Shown here: positions 34,295-43,620 of the stretch, one piece after another
Position numbering within the stretch: the stretch's first letter is position 1
Layout: every line of letters begins with the position of its first letter
Assembly: GCA_964578835.1 (NCBI GenBank)
Contig: CAZOEL010000024.1
Coordinates: 1 to 64,000, forward strand
Direction of reading: 5' to 3'
DNA from: CAZOEL01 sp964578835
GTDB lineage: Bacteria; Desulfobacterota; Syntrophobacteria; Syntrophobacterales; Syntrophobacteraceae
Length of the DNA stretch: 64,000 nt
The notes under the pieces: generated by a model
Database searches by the model: none
What the model was told of the DNA's origin: nothing
The model's input: the letters and a program-made list of their open reading frames with translations, nothing else
Translations under genes and position numbers: made by a program

Positions 34295-36732
34295 ATCAGC
34301 CCGAGAGTCGCATCCTGAACGCGCTGGACGCCGCTGTCAACTGGTCGCGAAAGAACAGCCTCTGGCCATTTTTCTTCGGGCTTTCGTGCTGCTTTATCGA
34401 AGAGGCCATCACCTTCACGTCTCGCTACGATATCGCAAGGTTCGGCTCCGAAGTGTTTCGCGGCTCCCCAAGGCAGGGAGACCTTCTCATCGTATCCGGA
34501 ACGGTTTTCAAGAAGATGGCGCCGGCGCTTCTGAGGCTCTACGAGCAGATGTCGGAGCCCAAGTGGGTCATTTCGATGGGCTCATGCTCGAACAGCGGAG
34601 GCATGTTCGATGTCTACAGCGTGGTGCAGGGAGTCGATCAGATTCTGCCCGTGGACGTTTATGTTCCCGGCTGCCCGCCGCGCCCGGAAGCGCTCCTTCA
34701 AGGGCTTGTCCTCCTGCAGCAGAAGATAGCCGCTAAAGAAAGGCCGAGCCGCTCCGTATTCCACCTGGGAGACGGAATCGAGGGAACCACCAAGCCCGTC
34801 CTGATAGACGGCAAAACCAAGTCGAGGGACACGCGCGGTCCCGGCTATCAAGGCGTACCCATTAGAGGGACCTCCGTCGTTGCGCCGAAGTTCTGGGGGA
34901 CCAGGTCGGACAACATGTGGGCGCCCCCTGCGCATCGAATAGAACTTAACGCGCAGGACAAGAGCCTTTCGGCTGCCTTGCGAGCCAGATTCAAGAACGT
35001 TATCCGGCAGGAGCCTCATTCCTCCGATATGCCGACCTTCTATGTGCGGGAAAGCCATATCAAGGAAGTGCTTCGCTTTCTTAAGGATGAAGCGGCTCCA
35101 AAATACCAACGCCTGGACGACCTCACGGCCATCGATGAAACGGCGCGCCGCGATTGCATCTGGAACAAAGGCTACGCGCAAGCCGTCCAGGATGTCGCGA
35201 TGTTCGAAGAGCGTCCGATGCACGGGGTCTGTCATAATTACACTCTCGTCTACCACCTGCTTTCCTTCGAGGGCGCAGCGCGCCTTCGCCTCAAGGTGGG
35301 GTTCATAGGCGAGAGCCCCACGGCTAAAACGGTTTCCGACATCTGGCCTTCGGCGAATTGGTACGAGCGCGAAGTCTACGATATGTTCGGCATACGCTTC
35401 GAGGGGCATCCGGATCTTCGCCGCATTCTCCTCCCCCACGACTGGGACGGACACCCGCTTCGCAAAAGCTACCCCGCCCGCGGGACTCTTTTTCCACCCT
35501 TCACGCGGGCTGACGCGGAAAAGCATCAACCGCTCGACGCCAGCCGCTTCGTCAAAGTCGAGGACGAAGAGCGCGAATTCATCCTGAATTATGGTCCGCA
35601 TCATTTCGGCACGCATGGCGTTATCCGTTTCATCCTCGCTCTCAGAGGAGAGATGGTGACCGATGTCGGCATAGACATCGGCTATCACCACCGAGCCAAG
35701 GAGAAGACGGGCGAAGTCAAGTCATGGCACCAGTTCATTCCGTACACGGACCGGGTCGATTATCTTGCCGGCGTCGCCAACAATCTCTCCTATCTCCAGT
35801 CGGTTGAGACCCTTGCCGGAATCAAAGTCCCGGATCGCGCCAAGTTCATCCGCGTGATGCTCTCGGAGCTTTTCCGGGTGAGCAATCACCTGCTCTGGAT
35901 AGGGACCTTCACGCACGATCTCGGAGGCATGGGACCAACGTTCTACACGACGCGAGAACGCGAAATGCTCATGGACATAATCGAGCTCATCACGGGAGCG
36001 AGGCTTCACCCTTCATGGTTCCGGATCGGCGGCGTAGCTCAGGACCTGCCGGAAGGCTGGAAGGAAAAGATTGACGAGCTCCTCAAGATAATGCCCTCAC
36101 GCCTCAAAGAATATGAAGCCCTGCTGACTCGAAACCCCATTTTCAAGGCGAGGACCCAGGGCATTGGCCGACTGCCGCTCCGGGACGCCATGGAATGGGG
36201 AGTAACGGGGCCAAACCTTAGGGCGTCAGGCCTCGAGTGGGATTTGAGGAAGAAGATGCCCTATTCGAGCTACGAAGCGTTCGATTTCGACGTTCCGACG
36301 CAAACGGAAGGGGATTGCTACGCCCGATACCTCATTCGGATAGAAGAATTGAGGCAGAGTCTTCGGATCGTCAGACAGGCCGCAGATGGAATGCCTCCCG
36401 GCCGCTACATTACGGATGAGTACCGTTACACCGTCCCGAAGAAAGATGATGCGCTTCAAGACATAGACAGCCTCATTCACCACTTCGTCAACGTATCGCG
36501 AGGTCCCAAGATGCCCTGGGGCGAGGCCTACACCGCAACGGAAGCGCCTCGCGGAGAGCAGGGTTACTACATCGTGAGCGACGGGCTGAATATGGCCTAT
36601 CGCATGCGGATACGTGGACCTGATTTCGCCAACATCCAGACGATTCCGCTGATGTCGATCGGGCGTCTTCTTCCCGATTTCGCCTCCATCATAGGCTCTC
36701 TTGACTACATTGCGCCGGACACGGATAGATAG
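34264..36732 (+). CDS. nuoBCD: NADH-quinone oxidoreductase fused subunits B, C and D
   Basis: One 822-residue chain contains three complex I subunits. NuoB (~1-165) has all cluster N2 ligands: C42-C43 in LSCCFIEE, C108 in GSCSNSGG and C137 in PGCPPRPE. NuoC (~255-430) includes FTLVYH-like strands, NWYEREVYDMFGI and DWDGHPLRKSYP. NuoD (~437-822) includes YGPHHFGTHGV, EKVA-region equivalents and the family LLWIGTFTHDLG. A ~90-residue linker joins B to C. The start is TTG 34264 with GGGAGG six bases upstream, inside nuoA. CD fusions are common in bacteria; BCD fusions are rarer. The chain builds the quinone-binding connection of complex I. Confidence 0.92.
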   Translation: MGEAGESKRIDQPESRILNALDAAVNWSRKNSLWPFFFGLSCCFIEEAITFTSRYDIARFGSEVFRGSPRQGDLLIVSGTVFKKMAPALLRLYEQMSEPKWVISMGSCSNSGGMFDVYSVVQGVDQILPVDVYVPGCPPRPEALLQGLVLLQQKIAAKERPSRSVFHLGDGIEGTTKPVLIDGKTKSRDTRGPGYQGVPIRGTSVVAPKFWGTRSDNMWAPPAHRIELNAQDKSLSAALRARFKNVIRQEPHSSDMPTFYVRESHIKEVLRFLKDEAAPKYQRLDDLTAIDETARRDCIWNKGYAQAVQDVAMFEERPMHGVCHNYTLVYHLLSFEGAARLRLKVGFIGESPTAKTVSDIWPSANWYEREVYDMFGIRFEGHPDLRRILLPHDWDGHPLRKSYPARGTLFPPFTRADAEKHQPLDASRFVKVEDEEREFILNYGPHHFGTHGVIRFILALRGEMVTDVGIDIGYHHRAKEKTGEVKSWHQFIPYTDRVDYLAGVANNLSYLQSVETLAGIKVPDRAKFIRVMLSELFRVSNHLLWIGTFTHDLGGMGPTFYTTREREMLMDIIELITGARLHPSWFRIGGVAQDLPEGWKEKIDELLKIMPSRLKEYEALLTRNPIFKARTQGIGRLPLRDAMEWGVTGPNLRASGLEWDLRKKMPYSSYEAFDFDVPTQTEGDCYARYLIRIEELRQSLRIVRQAADGMPPGRYITDEYRYTVPKKDDALQDIDSLIHHFVNVSRGPKMPWGEAYTATEAPRGEQGYYIVSDGLNMAYRMRIRGPDFANIQTIPLMSIGRLLPDFASIIGSLDYIAPDTDR

Positions 36733-36745
36733 GAGCATTCCGCTC

Positions 36746-37240
36746 ATGCTTCCCCATGATTTGAAGACAAAGCTCGTCGGCATGATTGCCCTCTCAGACC
36801 ATCCACGGGAGAAGGCGATAGACGTCATGAACGATCTACAAAATTATTACGGCCACATGACCGACGACGCCATGGAGGAAGCCGCCGAGATGCTCGGCAT
36901 GACGCCTTTGGAGCTCGAGGAGCTGGCCACTTTCTACGACTTCATCTATCGCGAGCCGGCGGGAAAATACGTGATCCGCGTCTGCGACAGCTCCGTTTGC
37001 TGGATGCGCGATCATGAATCGGTGATCCAGCACATAACCGAAAAGCTGGGCGTCAAAATGGGCGAGACCACTGTAGACGGCCTTTTTACCCTGCTCCCGG
37101 TAGTCTGCCTGGGCTACTGCGACCGCGCTCCGGCCATGCTCGTAAATCAGAAGGTCTATGGGCTGCTCACCGCTGAAAAGATCGACGGGATTTTGGACGA
37201 ATTGAAAAACGGAACCATACCCGAAGATATGGATGAATGA
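36746..37240 (+). CDS. nuoE: NADH-quinone oxidoreductase subunit E
   Basis: A 164-residue thioredoxin-like [2Fe-2S] protein. The four cluster N1a cysteines lie in VCDSSVCW and VCLGYCDRAP, in the family spacing. AGGAG precedes the ATG at 36746, 13 bp after nuoBCD. The stop overlaps nuoF as ATGA. It forms part of the NADH-oxidising module with NuoF and NuoG, so this complex I uses NADH rather than F420 or ferredoxin alone. Confidence 0.94.
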   Translation: MLPHDLKTKLVGMIALSDHPREKAIDVMNDLQNYYGHMTDDAMEEAAEMLGMTPLELEELATFYDFIYREPAGKYVIRVCDSSVCWMRDHESVIQHITEKLGVKMGETTVDGLFTLLPVVCLGYCDRAPAMLVNQKVYGLLTAEKIDGILDELKNGTIPEDMDE

Positions 37241-38511
37241 GGCCTATGCATCCCCAGGTGTTATTCCAAAACAGGAAGCCGAATCGAAGCGCCGCCATGG
37301 ACGAATACCAGCAGAGCGGCGGTTATGAAGCTTTGACCAGGGTCCTTACCGAGAATATGTCTCCCAAAGAGGTTTCACAGATAGTTGTCGATTCAGGACT
37401 CAGAGGAAGGGGCGGCGCAGGGTTCCCAACGGGAAAGAAATGGCTCTCGGTTCCGGATGACGGCGCATACCCGAGATACGTTGTCGCCAACGCCGATGAG
37501 ATGGAGCCCGGAACCTTCAAAGATAGAGCGCTCATCGAAGCCGATCCGCACACTCTCATAGAGGGTATGATTATAGCCGGCTATGCGATTTCATCGGAAA
37601 AAGGATTCATCTTCGTCCGCCCTGCTTACGAAAGCGCAGCTACCATTCTGGAGCTGGAAATAGGTAACGCGAGGAAGGCCGGTTTTATCGGCGAGAATAT
37701 TCTGGACTCGGGATTCAGCTTCGATATCGAAGTCCATCGAAGCGGAGGAAGATACATATGCGGCGAAGCTTCAGCGCTTCTCAACGCCATAATGGGGAAA
37801 AGGCCCAACCCATTCAAGCCTCCGCCTTACCCGACAGAGAAAGGCCTCTGGGATCGCCCGACAGTGGTCAACAACGTGGAGACTCTCGCCAATGTTCCCT
37901 TCATCATCCGAAATGGAGCCGAGTGGTACAAGAGCCTGGCTCTCAAAGGCGCAGGAACGAAGCTGTACTGCATCAGCGGGATGGTGAGCCGTCCATGCTG
38001 CGTTGAGCTGCCCATGGGTATCCGACTGCGGGAAGTCATAGAAGAGCACGCCGGAGGCATGCTCCCAGGGTCCGAATTCAAGGCGTGCCAGCCGGGAGGA
38101 GCCTCCACGCGATTTCTCCCAAAGGATTTTCTCGATATTGAACTGGATTTCGACTCCATGAGCGCCGTGGGCCACAGGCTTGGCGCCGGAGCCATCACAG
38201 TGTTCGATCATAAGACCTGCATGGTGGGCGCAACGTTGAATCTCATCGAGTTCTTCGCACGGGAGTCATGCGGGTGGTGCACGCCGTGCCGCGAGGGTTT
38301 GCCCTATGTTCGGGATCTCCTTTTCCGCATCGAATTTGGAGATGGAAGAGAGGAATACATCTCGGAACTGCGGCAAATGTCCAAGGACCTCTGGAACGTC
38401 TACTGCGCCTTTGCCCCCGGAGCCGCATCGCCGCTTGAGAGTCTTTTTGCGTACTTTGAAGACGAGGTTCGAGAGCACATGAGCGCCAGGGGATGTCCGT
38501 TCCGCCATTAG
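37237..38511 (+). CDS. nuoF: NADH-quinone oxidoreductase subunit F (FMN and NADH binding)
   Basis: A 424-residue subunit with the NADH/FMN glycine-rich motif GLRGRGGAGFPTGKKW, FMN-contacting ANADEMEPGTFKDR, and cluster N3 ligands in ESCGWCTPCREG plus the later cysteine in NVYCAFAPGA. The start overlaps nuoE as ATGA; the ATG three codons later is an alternative. It is the entry point of electrons from NADH. A 524-bp repeat region separates it from nuoG. Confidence 0.95.
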   Translation: MRPMHPQVLFQNRKPNRSAAMDEYQQSGGYEALTRVLTENMSPKEVSQIVVDSGLRGRGGAGFPTGKKWLSVPDDGAYPRYVVANADEMEPGTFKDRALIEADPHTLIEGMIIAGYAISSEKGFIFVRPAYESAATILELEIGNARKAGFIGENILDSGFSFDIEVHRSGGRYICGEASALLNAIMGKRPNPFKPPPYPTEKGLWDRPTVVNNVETLANVPFIIRNGAEWYKSLALKGAGTKLYCISGMVSRPCCVELPMGIRLREVIEEHAGGMLPGSEFKACQPGGASTRFLPKDFLDIELDFDSMSAVGHRLGAGAITVFDHKTCMVGATLNLIEFFARESCGWCTPCREGLPYVRDLLFRIEFGDGREEYISELRQMSKDLWNVYCAFAPGAASPLESLFAYFEDEVREHMSARGCPFRH

Positions 38512-38517
38512 CAACCC

Positions 38518-38909
38518 GTCAACATCGTTTCTTCCGGTGGGTGCGGGCCCCCTCTCCCTCAGGGAGAGGGTCGGGGTGAGGGAAGTATTCTTTTGAAATT
38601 GAGGGATGTATTCTTATGAAAGAGGTTCTCCCCTCACCCTGCCCTCTCCCTGAGGGAGCTGACTATGTTACACACATACCCCCAGTGCTATAGGAGGCGC
38701 ACCAAGTGCATCTAACGCTTTCAACAACTTGGAAAGGCACTCAGTGAATACGATTCAAATTCGGCAGAATCATTTCTTTTCTTGCCTCATGTAAAATCAA
38801 CCACTTATGCACACACGGGGTTATGTGTGTAGCATTGTCAGCTGAGGGAGAGGGTAGAAAAAGCAACCTGGACATTCGAGAAACTGCAACCCTAACATTC
38901 AAAATTGAC
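38518..38909. repeat. Family E repeat, copy 2, enlarged and interrupted
   Basis: Begins GTCAACATCGTTTCTTC and ends ACATTCAAAATTGAC like copy 1. It contains a duplicated CCCTCTCCCTGAGGGAG palindrome and a 183-bp MITE (38659-38841). A family A-like end (CCACTGTGTCAAA) follows at 38924, without the matching other end. Confidence 0.6.
38659..38841. mobile_element. Family F MITE with 9-bp target duplication
   Basis: A 183-bp element with ~25-bp terminal inverted repeats: CTGACTATGTTACACACATA on the left, and complement of TATGTGTGTAGCATTGTCAG on the right. It is bounded by the direct repeat CTGAGGGAG (38650-38658 and 38842-38850). It encodes no protein, so a transposase would act in trans. It sits in the nuoF-nuoG gap inside a family E repeat. 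Confidence 0.75.
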
Positions 38910-39035
38910 GGTCAGTAGCTCCACTGTGTCAAAGAACAAAGCTGTGGATGTACATGGCATCTACAATCTCTATCAGCTGATTTTGTGGCGTAGCAGGTAT
39001 TAGAGCGACATTAATCTCTCGCCTGAAGGAAGATC

Positions 39036-41597
39036 ATGCCGAAGCTCACCATAGACGATTACGAGATAGAAGTTCCCCTCGGGACGAAAGTAATCGATGC
39101 AGCCGATATGCTCGGGATCGTGATCCCGAGGTTTTGCTACCATGAAGCTCTGGGAGCTGTCGGCGCTTGCCGCCTGTGCGCCGTGAAGTTCATTCACGGT
39201 CCGTTTCGAGGCGTGCAGATGAGTTGCATGATCGATGCTCAGGACGGCATGGTCGTCTCCACGACCGATGAGGAAGCGGTAGCCTTTAGAAAGCGGATCA
39301 TCGAACTGCTCATGATCAACCATCCTCACGATTGCCCGGTTTGCGACGAGGGAGGACAGTGTCTCCTTCAAGATGAGACCGTATCGAGCGGCCACGCAAT
39401 CCGGCGCTACCCCGGCTACAAGAGAACCTATCGAAACCAGGATCTGGGAGTCTTCATCCACCATGAGATGAATCGCTGTATTCATTGCTACCGCTGTTCG
39501 CGCTTTTACCAGGACTATGGCGGATACCGAGATCTCGGCGCAATGCAGATCGGAAGCCGGGTCTATTTCGGAAGATTCAAGGAAGGACAGCTGGAAAGCC
39601 CTTTTTCGGGAAACCTCGTCGATATATGCCCTGTGGGCGTCTATACGGACAAGACCGCGCGCTACAAGGTGAGGCGCTGGGACCTCGAGCGCTCGCCTTC
39701 CCTGTGCATTCATTGCTCGCTCGGGTGCAACACGATTGCCAACGCGAGATACCGGGCCACGATGCGGATCGAAGCGCGTCATCATAAGCTCGTGAATGGC
39801 CATTTTATCTGCGATCGAGGCAGATTCGGCTTCGCTTACGACAACGGAGGAGAGGGCAGCAAGGCGCAAAGACCGCGGCAGACGAGAATAGGCGGTGAGG
39901 AATCGTCGTGGGACGCAGCCGCGCAATCAGCCGCCGAAAGACTATCCCGCATCTCTAAAGCTGCCGGTCCCACGGCCATTGCAGCCTTGGGATCGCCGCG
40001 AAGCAGCCTGGAAGCTCTCGCCCTATTGAAGCGTATCAGCAGGCTTGAAGGTTGGGCGGAGCCAGCCTTCTTTCTCGATCCCGCCACCCTGCGCAAAGTT
40101 AGAAGCGCGGTGTCGAGGCTCGATGAAAGAATAGCCGTTTCTCTTCATGAAATCGAAGACGCGGATTTCATTCTTGCGGCAGGCGTAGATCCCGTAAACG
40201 AAGCTCCCATGCTTGCTCTCTCCATGAGACAAGCCTGGCGGAAGGGAGCAGTCGTCACAGTGATAGATCCAAGGCCAGTCGCTCTTCCCATGCAATTTGA
40301 ACATCTCCCGGTCGCTCCCGGCCTCATTGAGGAATGCATCGAGGCATTGACGAGAAAGGCGCTGACCCGGGAGGAAGAGTCAGCGCCGTCAAACTCCTCA
40401 ACGATCGATCCCGCGCTCCGGGATTCTATTTCAGCTCTTTCGGACAAGCTCCGCGCAGCACGCAACCCGGTCATCATATGCGGAACCGATGTCGTTCGGG
40501 AAACCACCCCCGTCGCTGCCGCTAACCACGCTTTTTCGCTGCTTGCCGGCAAAGGGAAAGCTGGACTCTTTTACCTGTTTCCAGGGGCTAACGCATTCGC
40601 CGCTTCGCTCCTCTCATCACCTGCTGGTCCTTCCTTCCTGGATACGCTGGAAGACATAGAAAAGGGCGTTATAAAGGCGCTCATAGTGGTAGAAAGCGAT
40701 CCGTTGCGTTGCTTCGGGGACAAAGAGAGGCTCGAGCGAGCCCTGGATAAGCTGGACTTCCTCCTTGCGCTCGACTATCTGCCGTCCGAAACCGCCCGGC
40801 GCTCGCACGTTTTTCTTCCCACCACAACCATTTTCGAGACGGGATCAAGCTTCATCAATCAGGAAGGACGGCTCCAATTTGCAGAGCCGGTCCATATGCC
40901 GGGAATTCCTCTCTATGGGGCTCATCCTCCGAAGGCATTCAAAGATTCCGTACCAGGCGGAGAGCCAAAGGCTGCATGGATGGCGCTCTCAGAGGTCGCC
41001 CACGCCATAACGGAGCCCGGGAAGATCTTTTCGACCGAACTTCGGAGCCTCGAACGCAGAAGCAACGAGCCAATAGAGAGGACCGAGCTCTTCATCCCTG
41101 GCAAAGAATGGCCGACAGCTGCTGTCTGGTCGGCGGTAACCGAAGAAATCCCGATTCTTTCCCATCTTAGCCCCGCTGAATATCCCTTCGATAACATTAG
41201 GGTAATACCGGAAAAAGCTGGCGAAAGACTGGAATTGGAGGAAAGAGCGCAAGAGGAAAAAATCCTCATCGAGGGGGATTTTGAGCTGATACTCACGGAT
41301 AGGCTGTTCGGCTCTGAAGAGCTTACTGCTTATTCCGACGTCATTCAATCTCTCGCAAAGGAGCCCTGTCTTTACATTCACGCAAAGGACGCCTTAAAAG
41401 CGGGAATATCGCACGGAGATAAAGTTCGCCTTCGCCTTGATCGGGGAGCCTTGGAGCTGACGGCGATGGTTACGGAAAGGATGGCTCCGGCAACTCTCGT
41501 TCTTCCTCGTTTGTGGGGCCTTGAATGGCAGAAGATGGAATCGACGCCCTTTATTGTTCATCGTGGGGCCGTCGAGCGGATTATCTCTCAGGGTTGA
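39036..41597 (+). CDS. nuoG: NADH-quinone oxidoreductase subunit G
   Basis: An 853-residue iron-sulfur subunit. The N-terminal [2Fe-2S] domain has FCYHEALGAVGACRLCAVKF. The HDCPVCDEGGQCLLQD block supplies a [4Fe-4S] site with a histidine ligand, MNRCIHCYRCSRFY and DICPVGVYTDK provide the next, and SLCIHCSLGCN a further cluster. The rest (~270-853) is a molybdopterin-oxidoreductase-like domain that has lost the cofactor role in the family. ATG 39036 has GAAGGAAG upstream. It carries electrons from NuoF toward NuoI. Confidence 0.93.
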   Translation: MPKLTIDDYEIEVPLGTKVIDAADMLGIVIPRFCYHEALGAVGACRLCAVKFIHGPFRGVQMSCMIDAQDGMVVSTTDEEAVAFRKRIIELLMINHPHDCPVCDEGGQCLLQDETVSSGHAIRRYPGYKRTYRNQDLGVFIHHEMNRCIHCYRCSRFYQDYGGYRDLGAMQIGSRVYFGRFKEGQLESPFSGNLVDICPVGVYTDKTARYKVRRWDLERSPSLCIHCSLGCNTIANARYRATMRIEARHHKLVNGHFICDRGRFGFAYDNGGEGSKAQRPRQTRIGGEESSWDAAAQSAAERLSRISKAAGPTAIAALGSPRSSLEALALLKRISRLEGWAEPAFFLDPATLRKVRSAVSRLDERIAVSLHEIEDADFILAAGVDPVNEAPMLALSMRQAWRKGAVVTVIDPRPVALPMQFEHLPVAPGLIEECIEALTRKALTREEESAPSNSSTIDPALRDSISALSDKLRAARNPVIICGTDVVRETTPVAAANHAFSLLAGKGKAGLFYLFPGANAFAASLLSSPAGPSFLDTLEDIEKGVIKALIVVESDPLRCFGDKERLERALDKLDFLLALDYLPSETARRSHVFLPTTTIFETGSSFINQEGRLQFAEPVHMPGIPLYGAHPPKAFKDSVPGGEPKAAWMALSEVAHAITEPGKIFSTELRSLERRSNEPIERTELFIPGKEWPTAAVWSAVTEEIPILSHLSPAEYPFDNIRVIPEKAGERLELEERAQEEKILIEGDFELILTDRLFGSEELTAYSDVIQSLAKEPCLYIHAKDALKAGISHGDKVRLRLDRGALELTAMVTERMAPATLVLPRLWGLEWQKMESTPFIVHRGAVERIISQG

Positions 41598-41673
41598 CGC
41601 CTCCGAGCAATGGACAACGGCGTCATGGATTACGGGCCGGTTTTAACCAACCAGGACGCATATGCATAAAGGG

Positions 41674-41956
41674 AACAATGCGTTGAAAAAAGCGGCAATG
41701 TGCAAGCCCTGAAGGGGCGCAATATCATAGCCCAGGGCAACGCCCTGGGTACTGGGCATACCGATGAGAATGGAAGCTCTGAAGGGGCGGGATAACCACT
41801 CTCTAGATATTCCGCCCCTTCAGGGCTTGGAGAATATTGCGGGATCTATGACCCGGGGCGTTGCCCTGGGCTATGATGTTACGCCCCTTTGGGGCTTCGC
41901 TACTTTGGGGCTTTGCGACTATACCTTTACCCCTTTTCAGCCAATGCGCCCGTTTT
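41674..41956. repeat. Family C repeat, copy 2
   Basis: Palindromic units GCCCTGAAGGGGCG and CCCAGGGCAACGCCCTGGG repeat several times in both orientations between AACAATGCGTTGAAAAAAG and the approximate complement CTTTTCAGCCAATGCGCCCG. It fills most of the nuoG-nuoH gap (41598-42015), where I see no gene. Confidence 0.7.
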
Positions 41957-42015
41957 ATCCCGCGCTTTCGTCTGAAAATCGGTAACCCTGCGACTCGAAA
42001 GCAAGTAGAGCGATT

Positions 42016-43005
42016 ATGTGGATTACGGGATTTATCTTTCTTTTGGTGAAGCTGAGCATCGTGCTGGCGGTTCTGCTGGGGATTGCGGCCACAATGGTGG
42101 TGGTCGAACGAAAGCTTCTCGGTAGATTCCAGGTGCGATACGGCCCCAACCGCGTAGGTCCCTTCGGATCGCTCCAGGCGGTAGCGGACGGAATCAAGAT
42201 GCTCCTCAAGGAAGACACGATCCCCGAAGGAGCCGACCGGGTCGTGTTCCTTTACGCTCCCGCCGTCGTGACGGTCGCCGCTCTTCTTTCTTTTGCCGTC
42301 GTCCCTTTCGGGCGCGACATCAACATCTTCGGCCGCCAAATTCCCATGGTCGTAGCCGATCTCAATGTCGGTCTGCTCTACTTTCTGGGTCTTTCTTCCC
42401 TGAATGTCTACGGAATCGTGCTGAGCGCCTGGGCGTCGAATTCCAAGTACAGCCTGCTTGGAGGGATTCGCGGCGCAGCCCAGATGATCAGCTACGAGCT
42501 TGCGCTCGGTCTGTCCCTCGTTCCGGTTGTCATGCTCGCGGGCTCCTTCAGCCTGGTCGATATCATAAACGCTCAGGAGCGGTATCCGTTCATCCTCGTG
42601 CAACCCATAGCCTTCGTTATCTTTCTGGTGAGCGCAACGGCTGAGCTCAAGCGCATTCCTTTCGATCTGCCGGAGGGGGAAAACGAGCTTCTTGGCGGCT
42701 ACCACACCGAATACAGCGGAATGCGCTTCGCCCTATTCTTCCTTGGCGAATACATCGGCATGATTCTCATGGGAGCGCTCGCGGCCATCTTCTTCCTTGG
42801 AGGATGGAGAGGGCCTTTTCTGCCCCCCATTGTCTGGTTCTTCATCAAAGTCATGCTTTTCCCGTTCTTCCTCATCTGGACGCGGGCGACGCTTCCGCGC
42901 TTGCGCTTCGATCAGTTCATGCATTTTGGCTGGAAGCTGCTATTGCCCGCAGCGCTTCTCAACATCGTAATCACAGCCGCCATAATGCTGATGGCAGGGA
43001 TATGA
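42016..43005 (+). CDS. nuoH: NADH-quinone oxidoreductase subunit H
   Basis: A 329-residue membrane subunit with eight or more helices and the quinone-channel signatures ERKLLGRFQVRYGPNRVGP near residue 32, LKEDTIPEGADR, and the acidic loop PFDLPEGENELLGGYHTEYS. It forms the quinone chamber with NuoB and NuoD. The stop overlaps nuoI as ATGA. A repeat region separates it from nuoG, so the downstream genes may have their own promoter or depend on read-through. Confidence 0.95.
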   Translation: MWITGFIFLLVKLSIVLAVLLGIAATMVVVERKLLGRFQVRYGPNRVGPFGSLQAVADGIKMLLKEDTIPEGADRVVFLYAPAVVTVAALLSFAVVPFGRDINIFGRQIPMVVADLNVGLLYFLGLSSLNVYGIVLSAWASNSKYSLLGGIRGAAQMISYELALGLSLVPVVMLAGSFSLVDIINAQERYPFILVQPIAFVIFLVSATAELKRIPFDLPEGENELLGGYHTEYSGMRFALFFLGEYIGMILMGALAAIFFLGGWRGPFLPPIVWFFIKVMLFPFFLIWTRATLPRLRFDQFMHFGWKLLLPAALLNIVITAAIMLMAGI

Positions 43006-43568
43006 GAATTATGATTGAGCAGGCTTCTGCTTTCATGAAGACGTTTCTTGAAGGAGTAATCGGCCTTGCGCTAGGTTACGCCGTTACTTTCAAGCACCTT
43101 TTCAGGAAGCCCATTACCGAGCAATACCCGGAAGAAAAGCGGCAGCTTCCCGAGCGAGCGCGCTGGAGAATCATCCTGACCAGAGATCCAAAGGGCGAAG
43201 AGCGTTGCGTCGCCTGTTACCTATGCTCTGCCGTGTGCCCAACGGATTGCATCTCGCTCGAAGCGGCAGAACATGAAGGCGAGCGCCGCTATCCACTCTG
43301 GTTTCGCATCAATTTCTCCCGTTGCATCTACTGCGGCTTCTGCGAAGAAGCCTGTCCAACGCTCGCCATTCAACTCACCCCCGACTACGAGTTCTGCAAG
43401 TACAACGTTTTGGATTTTATCTATGAAAAAGAGGACCTGCTGGTCGACCATTGCGGGAAGAATAACGAGTACAACTACTACCGGCATGCGGGCCTACGGG
43501 TGGAAGGAGACAAGGGCTCGCATATCAAAGAGAATCCGCCGGTTAATGTGAAGAGCAACATGCCGTGA
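43002..43568 (+). CDS. nuoI: NADH-quinone oxidoreductase subunit I
   Basis: A 188-residue protein with two [4Fe-4S] ferredoxin motifs, CVACYLCSAVCPTDC and CIYCGFCEEACP, carrying clusters N6a and N6b. An amphipathic N-terminal helix (MKTFLEGVIGLALGYAVTFK) anchors it to the membrane arm. The ATG at 43002 overlaps the nuoH stop; a much longer upstream frame runs inside nuoH and is not coding. NuoI relays electrons from NuoG to cluster N2 in NuoB. Confidence 0.94.
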   Translation: MRIMIEQASAFMKTFLEGVIGLALGYAVTFKHLFRKPITEQYPEEKRQLPERARWRIILTRDPKGEERCVACYLCSAVCPTDCISLEAAEHEGERRYPLWFRINFSRCIYCGFCEEACPTLAIQLTPDYEFCKYNVLDFIYEKEDLLVDHCGKNNEYNYYRHAGLRVEGDKGSHIKENPPVNVKSNMP

Positions 43569-43620
43569 CCTTTCAGCCGGAACGGTTGCCAAGGGCGCAT
43601 TCCGGAAATCAGGAGCTTCC

